From JALZAI01 sp038212215 (GTDB lineage Bacteria > Actinomycetota > Actinomycetes > Mycobacteriales > Jatrophihabitantaceae), in the NCBI GenBank assembly GCA_038212215.1, contig JBBQUT010000025.1, positions 10,437 to 74,436 on the forward strand: a DNA stretch of 64,000 nt, in the 5' to 3' direction. Of the stretch, positions 57,730 to 64,000 are shown one piece after another (within the stretch, counting starts at the first letter, position 1; every line of letters starts with the position of its first letter). A model generated the notes under the pieces. It was not told the DNA's origin. It saw nothing but the letters and a program-made list of their open reading frames with translations, and ran no database searches. The position numbers were made by a program, and so were the translations under genes.

Positions 57730-58425
57730 GTGACGGGCGTCGACTTCCGCGGCCCAGGCGAGGAACCTCCGACGCCCGATGAGGACGTCCTCGACATCGG
57801 TGGGCGGCGGCGCTCAATGCCGCGCGCGGTCTGGGTTGCTGGCGCGCTGGCTCTCGTCGCGGCCGCGGCGGTAGGGCTGCTCGTCCGCCACACGTCGTCG
57901 CCGGAGCGGTCCGCGCGTCCGGTGCACACCGTCTCGGACGTGCCGTTGCGGCGCGCCGCACCCTCACCCACCGTGTTTCCGGTGCCCCTGACTCCGACCC
58001 CGGAACTGGTACTCCGCCTGGCCGGCCGGCCCTGCCCGAGCCGGGGGAGCTGCGCCGTGGCGGGTGGCGTGCCGAGGGCGCTGGCGCTCGCCGTGCGGCA
58101 CTACCTTCCCCAGGCGGAACGGACGTCGGCGAATTCCGCAACGTTCCGCGACGCGAGCGGAAAGGTGCTCGTCGGGCGCACGCTGGAGGCGCACGTCGGG
58201 GCCAGCACGCTGCTGGTTCGCGTGCGGACCTATCAGCACTCATCAGGAGGGCGGCTGATTCCCGCGATCACGATGACCCCGCCTGGTCTCAGCTCGGCGT
58301 TTCTGCACGTCGAAACGCCCGGTTTCGCGGTGGATATGCAATGGCTGGGTTCCGAGGACACGTTCGTCCCGATGCGGGCGCTGCGCGAGCTGGCAGCCGA
58401 CCCCCGGCTGACGGTGCTGTCGTGA
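57730..58425 (+). CDS. Single-pass membrane protein, paralogue 1 (purD-purB interval)
   Basis: This 231-residue protein has a short cytoplasmic N-terminus containing DEDVLDIGGRRR, one TM (VWVAGALALVAAAAVGLLV), a Pro/Ser-rich linker and an outside domain. It has two cysteines near residues 102-107 (CPSRGSC) and a C-terminal ALRELAADPRLTVLS end. The next gene encodes a clear paralogue with the same order. I do not recognise the family. The GTG start is at 57730. The TGA is inside the junction repeat. Confidence 0.75.
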   Translation: MTGVDFRGPGEEPPTPDEDVLDIGGRRRSMPRAVWVAGALALVAAAAVGLLVRHTSSPERSARPVHTVSDVPLRRAAPSPTVFPVPLTPTPELVLRLAGRPCPSRGSCAVAGGVPRALALAVRHYLPQAERTSANSATFRDASGKVLVGRTLEAHVGASTLLVRVRTYQHSSGGRLIPAITMTPPGLSSAFLHVETPGFAVDMQWLGSEDTFVPMRALRELAADPRLTVLS

Positions 58426-58451
58426 GCGAGCGAAGCGAGGCTCGGGCATGA
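58422..58451. repeat. Gene-junction repeat element, copy B
   Basis: Between the two membrane genes, the stop TGA sits in GTGAGC and is followed by the core GAGCGAAGCGAGGCTCGGGC, then ATGA of the next start. It matches copy A at 38323-38361, which has a 9-nt insert. The spacing gives a 22-nt gap between stop and start. Confidence 0.9.
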
Positions 58452-59047
58452 ACGCCTTCGACGAGGAGGAAATTCTCGACGTCGGCAAGCCGCGGCGCGA
58501 CGTCCCGCCCGGCCGGTACGGATTGCTGGTCACGTTCGCGCTCGTCATCGGGGTTGTGGTCTGGCTCGCGATGAGGGGCGGGTCTCCGCTCAACGCCGCA
58601 TCCGGTCGGCCGGGAGCTGGGGCGTCCAGCGCGTCCACCCCGAGCACCCGTCAGGATCCGACCCACAACTCCGCCGAGTGCCCCTACAGCGTCGCCTGCC
58701 AGGTGCCGCGGGGGACGATGGCAGTCCTGCGTGAGTACGTTCCGCGCGCCGTTGCAACGTCGGGATACACCATGGTCCGCACCTCGGGCGAGCGGGTGCT
58801 GTGGTTCCGCCAGCTCGACGCGCATGTCGCCAGGACCGCCATCACGCTGATGATCGCGCACCGCGACCGCAGCGACCCGCCGGAGGGCGTCGTCGACCTG
58901 GTCGACGCCCGCAACTTCAGCTTCGTGCGCGAGTGGGTAAATGGCTACTCGGTCCAGGTGGAGGTCGCCGGCGCGCGCAGTGCCCGCCCGTCGCAGCGGG
59001 CACTGCAACGGCTGGTTCGCGACCCTCGCCTGGAGCGCCTGCCTTAG
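58448..59047 (+). CDS. Single-pass membrane protein, paralogue 2 (purD-purB interval)
   Basis: This 199-residue protein has the same plan as its upstream neighbour: DEEEILDVGKPRR motif, TM (LLVTFALVIGVVVWLAM), a Ser/Ala-rich linker, two cysteines (CPYSVAC), and the C-terminal ALQRLVRDPRLERLP end. The motif E-x-[IV]-L-D-[IV]-G-x2-R-R before the TM is shared. It is probably a membrane-anchored outside-facing protein of unknown function. ATG 58448 is at the end of the repeat element. Confidence 0.75.
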   Translation: MNAFDEEEILDVGKPRRDVPPGRYGLLVTFALVIGVVVWLAMRGGSPLNAASGRPGAGASSASTPSTRQDPTHNSAECPYSVACQVPRGTMAVLREYVPRAVATSGYTMVRTSGERVLWFRQLDAHVARTAITLMIAHRDRSDPPEGVVDLVDARNFSFVREWVNGYSVQVEVAGARSARPSQRALQRLVRDPRLERLP

Positions 59048-59112
59048 CGGTCGGGTCGGCGCTGCTCGGGCAAGTGGCTCTGGGTCGCGTGGAATCTGGG
59101 ACAATTGACGGT

Positions 59113-60552
59113 GTGAAACCGTCCATCCCGAACGTCCTTGCGGGGCGGTATGCGTCCACCGCGATGGCCACCCTGTTCTCGCCCGAGCACAAGGTCGTGC
59201 TGGAGCGTCGGCTCTGGGTTGCCGTGCTCCAGGCCCAGCAAGCTCTCGGCGTGCCGGTGCCCGACGGCGCCGTCGCTGCCTACCAGGCGGTGGTCGAGCG
59301 TGGCACTGACGCGGTGGATCTGGCCTCGATCGCAGCGCGCGAGCGCGTCACCCGCCACGACGTGAAGGCCCGCATCGAGGAGTTCGCGGCGCTCGCCGGG
59401 CACGAGCAGATTCACAAGGGCATGACCAGCCGCGACCTCACCGAGAACGTCGAGCAGTTGCAGGTGCGCTTGGCACTGACCCTTGTGCGGACAAAGACGC
59501 TCGCGGTTCTCGCCCGGCTGGCCCGCCGCGCCGCGGAATTCGACCCGCTGGTGCTCGCCGGGCGCTCGCACAACGTTGCGGCGCAGGCAACCACGCTCGG
59601 CAAACGATTCGCCACCGCGGCCGACGAGCTGCTGCTCGCGCTGGGACGACTGGACGATCTGCTCACCCGCTACCCGCTGCGCGGGATCAAGGGCCCGGTC
59701 GGCACGTCCCAGGACATGCTCGATCTGCTCGGCGGCGATGCCGGCAAGCTCGCACAGCTGGAAGCCACCGTAGCCTCTCATCTAGGCTTCGCGCGCACTC
59801 TCACCAGCGTCGGCCAGGTGTATCCGCGCTCGCTCGACTTCGACGTCGTTTCCGCGCTCGCCCAACTCGCTGCCGCGCCGTCATCGCTCGCCACGACGAT
59901 CCGGTTGATGGCCGGCAACGAGCTGGTCACCGAGGGGTTCCGACCCGGCCAGGTCGGCTCGTCCGCCATGCCGCACAAGATGAATACCCGCTCCGCCGAG
60001 CGGATCAATGGGTTCGCGGTCGTGCTGCGCGGCTATGTCTCGATGGTTGGCGAGCTCGCGGGCGACCAGTGGAACGAAGGTGACGTCTCGTGCTCGGTGG
60101 TGCGCCGGGTCGCGTTGCCTGACGCGTTCTTCGCTGTGGACGGGCTGCTGGAAACGACGCTAACCGTGCTCGACGACTTCGGCGCCTTCCCGGCCGTCAT
60201 CGAGCGCGAGTTGGACCGCTACCTGCCGTTCCTGGCGACCACCAAGGTGCTGATGGCCGCGGTGCGCAAGGGCATCGGTCGCGAAAGCGCGCACGAAGCG
60301 ATCCGCGACCATGCCGTGGCAGTTGCGTTGGAGATGCGCGAGAAGGGCGCCGAGCGCAACGACCTGTTCGAGCGACTCGGCGCCGATGCCCGGCTCGGGC
60401 TTTCCGACGCCGAGCTGCGTTCGTTGCTCGCGGATCCGATCGGGTTCACCGGCGCTGCACGGGCGCAGGTGGCCGCCGTCGTCGGTGCGGTCGACACGGT
60501 GCTGCGTAGCGAGCCGGCTGCGGCGGACTACCAGCCCGAGCCGATCCTGTAG
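59113..60552 (+). CDS. purB: Adenylosuccinate lyase
   Basis: This 479-residue enzyme cleaves adenylosuccinate and SAICAR in purine synthesis. The lyase signature GSSAMPHKMNT, the KGMTSRDLTENVEQ block and GPVGTSQDML are all present. The GTG at 59113 has no clear ribosome binding site, so a very short leader is possible; ATG 59165 is an alternative but would remove the conserved N-terminus. It is downstream of purD on the same strand. Confidence 0.96.
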   Translation: MKPSIPNVLAGRYASTAMATLFSPEHKVVLERRLWVAVLQAQQALGVPVPDGAVAAYQAVVERGTDAVDLASIAARERVTRHDVKARIEEFAALAGHEQIHKGMTSRDLTENVEQLQVRLALTLVRTKTLAVLARLARRAAEFDPLVLAGRSHNVAAQATTLGKRFATAADELLLALGRLDDLLTRYPLRGIKGPVGTSQDMLDLLGGDAGKLAQLEATVASHLGFARTLTSVGQVYPRSLDFDVVSALAQLAAAPSSLATTIRLMAGNELVTEGFRPGQVGSSAMPHKMNTRSAERINGFAVVLRGYVSMVGELAGDQWNEGDVSCSVVRRVALPDAFFAVDGLLETTLTVLDDFGAFPAVIERELDRYLPFLATTKVLMAAVRKGIGRESAHEAIRDHAVAVALEMREKGAERNDLFERLGADARLGLSDAELRSLLADPIGFTGAARAQVAAVVGAVDTVLRSEPAAADYQPEPIL

Positions 60553-60705
60553 CAAGCGAAGCTTCCAGGACGTCGACCCCGCTCAACCTCATCGCCTTCG
60601 CGCTCTGGCATGCGTATCGTCGGCTCACGCCGGATGCGCCGCCCGCAGTGGGGCTCGCTCGCGACCGGCACCGGAACACGTTGATCAGCCGAAGGAAATC
60701 GCGAC

Positions 60706-61122
60706 GTGACGATGACGGGCGAAGCAGGCAGGCACAGGGTGCTCGGGCTCGGCGGTGTCTTCATCCGGGCGCAGGATCCGGCCGCACTTGCGGGCTGGTA
60801 TCGCGAGCACCTCGGCTTCGAGGTTCACGACTTCGGCGGCGCCTTCGGGGCGATCTTCAAGTTCGCCGCGCGCGAGCCCGGTTATCAGATCTGGACCGCG
60901 TTCCCGGCCGAAACACCGTACTTCGGCGACGCTGCCCAGCCGCAGATGCTCAATTTCCGCGTGGCCGATCTCGATGGCCTGCTGGCGCAGCTGCGTGCAG
61001 GCGGGGTCACGGTCGAGCAGAAGGTCGAGCGTTCGGAATACGGGGCGTTCGGCTGGTGCGTGGACGGGGAGGGAAACCGGGTCGAGTTGTGGCAGCCGCC
61101 GGAGGCTGCCGAGGGTGAATGA
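60706..61122 (+). CDS. VOC-family glyoxalase-like protein
   Basis: This 138-residue VOC protein contains LGGVFIRAQDPAALAGWYREHLGF, NFRVADLDGLLAQLRAGG and CVDGEGNRVELWQPP. The pattern (two glyoxalase half-domains, with E in VELW) fits a metal-dependent VOC enzyme or binding protein. The GTG at 60706 is weakly supported, ATG 60712 possible. Substrate unknown. Confidence 0.85.
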   Translation: MTMTGEAGRHRVLGLGGVFIRAQDPAALAGWYREHLGFEVHDFGGAFGAIFKFAAREPGYQIWTAFPAETPYFGDAAQPQMLNFRVADLDGLLAQLRAGGVTVEQKVERSEYGAFGWCVDGEGNRVELWQPPEAAEGE

Positions 61123-61179
61123 CTGGGCGGCCACGAGCAGCTATACGGTGCCAGACCGGTCGGTGCGTCAGCGCGCGGG

Positions 61180-61911
61180 CTAAGCGCTCGGGGGGCGGCC
61201 GGCGATCCGGTCTGGCCGGCCGACGGTCCAGTAGCCCTTGACGAAGATCGACTCGTGGGCCAGGCCGCGCCCCTCGAGCTGGGCGCGCAGCGCCACCATT
61301 GATCGCGTCTCACCCATCAGATAGGCATGTCCGGCACCGCCGGGCAGCTGCAGCGCGGCCAATTCGCTCGCCAGTAGTTCCGGTGTGCCCGGTGGATGCT
61401 CGCCTCGGCGGACCCAGCGCACGTCCGCACCCAGCGGCAATCGGTCGGCGTGGTCAGCCACCTCGACGACGGCAAGCGCAGGCTCACTGGAGGGCAGCGC
61501 CGCGCACACCGTCGCGATCGCCGGCAGCGCCGATTCGTCGCCGACCAGCAGGTGCCAGTCGGCCCGAGCAAGCTGCAGCTTGCCGCGCGGGCCCTGGAAG
61601 CGGACCTCGTCGCCCACAGTGGCGGTCGCGCCCCAGACCGAGCCTGGCCCGGCGCCGTGCAGCAGCACGTCGACGTCGATCTCGCCGACGTCCGGGCGCA
61701 CCAGCCGGATCGTGTAGCGCCGTTTGACTCGTCGCCCGCTTTCCTCGCGCAGATGCAGTTCGACGTCTTGGGCGGGCTTCGGGTGGACGCCGCGCATCGC
61801 GTCGCTGTGCACGGTGACCCGGCGCATCCGCGGCGTCAGTTGGCGTGCAGCCACGACGCGTCCGACATGAACCGGAGAGCGGCGTACAGGTGGCGGCGGG
61901 ACGGTTGGCAT
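61180..61911 (-). CDS. Siderophore-interacting FAD reductase
   Basis: This 243-residue flavoprotein is predicted to reduce ferric-siderophore in the cytosol. The FAD motif RRYTIR is present, followed by the DVDVLLHGAGPGSVWGATATVGD block, the NAD(P)H region LLVGDESALPAIA and the C-terminal KGYWTVGRPD end typical of ViuB/SIP proteins. The longer open frame upstream (to 63408) is the antisense of sdaA and was rejected. It is divergent from sdaA over 36 nt. Confidence 0.9.
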   Translation of the reverse strand: MPTVPPPPVRRSPVHVGRVVAARQLTPRMRRVTVHSDAMRGVHPKPAQDVELHLREESGRRVKRRYTIRLVRPDVGEIDVDVLLHGAGPGSVWGATATVGDEVRFQGPRGKLQLARADWHLLVGDESALPAIATVCAALPSSEPALAVVEVADHADRLPLGADVRWVRRGEHPPGTPELLASELAALQLPGGAGHAYLMGETRSMVALRAQLEGRGLAHESIFVKGYWTVGRPDRIAGRPPSA

Positions 61912-61947
61912 GGCGCGAACGACCCTAGTGGCGAGCATGATGTGCGT

Positions 61948-63318
61948 GTGGCCATTAGCGTGTTCGAGCTGTTCTCGGTCGGGATCGGCCCGTCGTCGTC
62001 GCACACGGTGGGCCCGATGCGGGCCGCCCGCACGTTCGCGCAGGGCCTCGACGAGGACGGGCTGCTCGGCCATGTCGCCCGCGTGCGCGCGGAGCTGTTC
62101 GGTTCGCTCGGAGCGACCGGACGCGGGCACGGTAGTGACCGGGCCGTGATCCTGGGTCTCGAAGGCGAGGCCCCCGAAACGGTGGACACCTCGACGATCG
62201 GTGAGCGCGTCGCGGCCGTCCGCGACGCCGGCACCGTGCGCCTGCTGGGTAAGCACGACGCCGTGCTCGGCCCTGACGACCTCGTCCTGCATCGACGCTC
62301 GAGCCTGCCGTTTCATCCAAACGGGATGCGTTTCTTCGCCCTCGACGACGCAGACGGGCTGCTGCGTGAGCGCACGTACTACTCCGTCGGCGGCGGTTTC
62401 GTCGTGGACGAGGCCGCGGCCGGGGCGGACCGGATCAAGGCCGACGACACCACCCAGCGCTATCCGTTCCGCTCGGGCGCGCAGCTGCTCGAACGCTGCC
62501 ACGAGTCGGGCCTCCCGATTTCTGGGGTGATGCTGGCCAACGAGACGGCGTGGCGTGATGAGGCCGACGTCCACGCCGGCCTGCTGGAGATCTGGGCCGT
62601 GATGCAGCAGTGCGTCACCAACGGCTGCATGAATGAGGGGACGTTGCCGGGCGGCCTCAAGGTGCCGCGCCGCGCGTCGAAGTTGTACGCGCGGCTGTGC
62701 GCGGAGCAGTACTCGACCGATCCGCTGCGCGTCATGGACTGGGTCAACCTGTTTGCGCTCGCGGTGAACGAGGAGAACGCGGCGGGCGGACGTGTGGTCA
62801 CCGCGCCGACGAACGGCGCCGCGGGCGTCTTGCCGGCAGTCCTGCACTATTACTGGCGCTTCGTGCCGGGTGCGTCCGACGACGGGGTGGTCCGGTTCCT
62901 GCTTGCTGCCGCAGCGATCGGCGTCCTCTACAAAGAGAATGCGTCGATTTCCGGCGCCGAGGTGGGCTGCCAGGGTGAGGTCGGGTCCGCCTGCTCGATG
63001 GCGGCCGGCGCGCTGTGCGAGGTGCTGGGCGGCACCCCCGAGCAGGCCGAGAACGCGGCCGAGATCGGGATGGAGCACAACCTCGGGCTGACCTGCGACC
63101 CGGTGGGCGGTCTGGTACAGGTGCCCTGCATCGAACGCAATGCAATGGCGGCGGTCAAGGCCATCAACGCGGCCCGCATCGCGTTGCGCGGCGACGGCCA
63201 GCACGTCGTCAGCCTGGACAAGGTCATCAAGACGATGCGCGAGACCGGTGCCGATATGAAGGTCAAGTACAAGGAGACCTCGCGCGGCGGCCTCGCCGTC
63301 AACGTCATCGAATGCTGA
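61948..63318 (+). CDS. sdaA: L-serine ammonia-lyase
   Basis: This 456-residue iron-sulfur serine dehydratase converts serine to pyruvate and ammonia. The start FELFSVGIGPSSSHTVGPMRAA, the cluster cysteines in GCQGEVGSACSMAA and LTCDPVGGLVQVPC, and the KYKETSRGGLAVN end are canonical for the single-chain SdaA. The GTG at 61948 aligns with the family MAISVF start; a GTG two codons earlier (61942) is the alternative. Confidence 0.95.
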   Translation: MAISVFELFSVGIGPSSSHTVGPMRAARTFAQGLDEDGLLGHVARVRAELFGSLGATGRGHGSDRAVILGLEGEAPETVDTSTIGERVAAVRDAGTVRLLGKHDAVLGPDDLVLHRRSSLPFHPNGMRFFALDDADGLLRERTYYSVGGGFVVDEAAAGADRIKADDTTQRYPFRSGAQLLERCHESGLPISGVMLANETAWRDEADVHAGLLEIWAVMQQCVTNGCMNEGTLPGGLKVPRRASKLYARLCAEQYSTDPLRVMDWVNLFALAVNEENAAGGRVVTAPTNGAAGVLPAVLHYYWRFVPGASDDGVVRFLLAAAAIGVLYKENASISGAEVGCQGEVGSACSMAAGALCEVLGGTPEQAENAAEIGMEHNLGLTCDPVGGLVQVPCIERNAMAAVKAINAARIALRGDGQHVVSLDKVIKTMRETGADMKVKYKETSRGGLAVNVIEC

Positions 63319-63409
63319 GGCGCGCTTCGGCAGCGCAGCTGTTTTGGTACGGGCTCGGGCGACCTTGTAGGCTTCGGGCCGCTGGTCGCGCGCGAGCATC
63401 GACCGCACT

Positions 63410-63502
63410 GGAGGCTTCGCCTAGCCTGGTCTATGGCGCCGCACTGCTAATGCGGTTTGGGCTAACCGCCCATCCCGGGTTCGAATCCCGGAGCCTCCGC
63501 CA
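63410..63502 (+). tRNA. tRNA-Ser (anticodon GCU)
   Basis: The acceptor arm GGAGGCT/AGCCTCC, discriminator G and encoded CCA (63500-63502) are present. The anticodon stem CCGCA/TGCGG is at 63439-63455 with loop CTGCTAA, anticodon GCT at 63446-63448. A long variable arm and a TTCGAAT T-loop confirm a class II tRNA-Ser. It lies 91 nt after sdaA. Confidence 0.96.
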
Positions 63503-63564
63503 GGTCGATCCACCGGTTAATCAACTTTCTACGCAGCCGGTAGACTCGCTCCTCGGCACGACGA

Positions 63565-63637
63565 GCGCCCGTAGCTCAACGGATAGAGCACTTGACTACG
63601 GATCAAGAGGTTGCAGGTTCGAATCCTGCCGGGCGCA
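63565..63637 (+). tRNA. tRNA-Arg (anticodon ACG)
   Basis: The acceptor arm GCGCCCG/CGGGCGC and discriminator A (63637) are present, but CCA is not encoded. The anticodon stem CTTGA/TCAAG encloses the loop CTACGGA; anticodon ACG is at 63598-63600. The D-loop GTAGCTCAACGGATAGAGC and T-loop GGTTCGAATCC are canonical. The 3' end abuts a truncated gene, as expected for a former integration site. Confidence 0.96.
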
Positions 63638-63649
63638 CAGCAAACACGG

Positions 63650-64000
63650 GGCGCAGCCCGAACTGTTCGAACGGGCGATCGCGACCATAGTGCGGGCCCA
63701 TTCCGCCATCGGCGGCCTGCGCGTGTACGCGGAAATGGTCGCCGTGCTGCTGGATGCCGGTAACCTCGCTGGCACCATCCAGCTCGAAGACCTCTGGGAC
63801 CGACTGTTGCTGCAGGGATCCTTCGACCTTTTGTGCGCCTTGCCAGTGCTGGACCCGCGAGACGCCCAGCACATGGCGGTAGCTGACATCGGCGGTCAGT
63901 CCCCGACGGTTCATCCCAGTCAGACCGCCGACCCCGAGGCCAGCCGTGGCGTCGACGTCGCGCGGGTTCTGCTCTCCAGCACCCGCAGCCTGCTGCGCGC
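63650..64000 (+). pseudogene. MEDS-domain protein, N-terminally truncated (continues off the right edge)
   Basis: An open frame right of tRNA-Arg encodes the second half of a MEDS (DcmR-like sensory) domain: ELFERAIATIVRAH, GGLRVYAEMVAVLLDAG, LAGTIQLEDLWDRLLLQG, SFDLLCALP. The first half and an ATG are missing; the earliest in-frame start is GTG 63690. The frame runs back into the tRNA without a start, so the gene begins abruptly there. It was probably cut by an integration or excision event. The 3' part lies outside the window. Confidence 0.6.

Noticed and set aside
61912..63408. N-terminal 500 residues of a 742-residue minus frame
   Set aside because: Only 61180-61911 matches a siderophore-interacting protein. 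The upstream part is antisense to sdaA.
63596..63914. Minus-strand frames of about 100 residues after the tRNAs
   Set aside because: One ends in ARQDSNLQPLDP, a well-known false peptide from reading a tRNA antisense. The rest is antisense to the MEDS-like frame.

Overview
The window is chromosomal DNA from a high-GC actinobacterium. Evidence: strong G/C bias at third codon positions, many GTG/TTG starts, many 1-8 nt stop/start overlaps, a complete ergothioneine set egtABCD, GTP-type PEP carboxykinase, a HelD-type RNA polymerase ATPase and HxlR/GbsR regulators. Gene content fits a Frankia/Jatrophihabitans-like or related soil lineage, but no marker here fixes the genus. I see no phage, plasmid, CRISPR array, complete insertion sequence or biosynthetic cluster. 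Most of the window is core metabolism with several small unexplained elements.

Layout. 1-7.6 kb: an asparaginase-family gene (cut by the left edge), a secreted NlpC/P60 peptidase, a sodium:solute symporter operon with a universal stress protein, then small genes, a pterin-dehydratase/VOC fusion, OsmC and a UbiA-family prenyltransferase. 7.6-15.9 kb: a full potassium-stress locus. A 27-residue peptide gene and kdpF-A-B-C lie on the minus strand, and kdpD-kdpE diverge from them. 15.9-23.2 kb: a DinB-like protein, an acyl-CoA ligase, a lipoprotein Zn-peptidase and the TldD/TldE pair. 23.4-25.3 kb: pckG. 25.3-32.7 kb: one tightly coupled minus-strand operon, egtA-egtB-egtC-egtD followed by a large glycoside hydrolase and a Nudix hydrolase. 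No egtE is present. 33.2-40.7 kb: a two-component pair, a HelD/HelR ATPase, and the E1alpha-E1beta-E2 genes of a 2-oxoacid dehydrogenase.

40.8-53.5 kb is the most plastic part. It holds a 47-residue basic protein, an NHLRC2-like thioredoxin/NHL protein, an aminoglycoside-phosphotransferase-fold protein, an ABC exporter with a divergent GbsR-type regulator, and a run of decayed genes: a methyltransferase with two compensating frameshifts, a gutted alpha/beta-hydrolase, and a truncated GNAT fused to an inverted gene fragment. Next is a reductase/SnoaL pair with a divergent HxlR regulator and a clear inverted-repeat operator. 53.5-64 kb: two tandem secreted beta-propeller paralogues, purD and purB with two paralogous single-pass membrane proteins between them, a VOC protein, a siderophore-interacting flavoprotein, sdaA, tRNA-Ser(GCU) and tRNA-Arg(ACG). 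An N-terminally truncated MEDS-domain gene abuts the tRNA-Arg.

Best candidates for something new: (1) a repeated element placed exactly between stop and start codons at two unrelated gene junctions (38.3 and 58.4 kb); (2) the egt operon carrying a glycosidase and a Nudix enzyme in place of egtE; (3) the paralogous anchored proteins between purD and purB; (4) the coupled micro-peptide ahead of kdpF. Short tandem duplications, two of them across stop codons, recur through the window.
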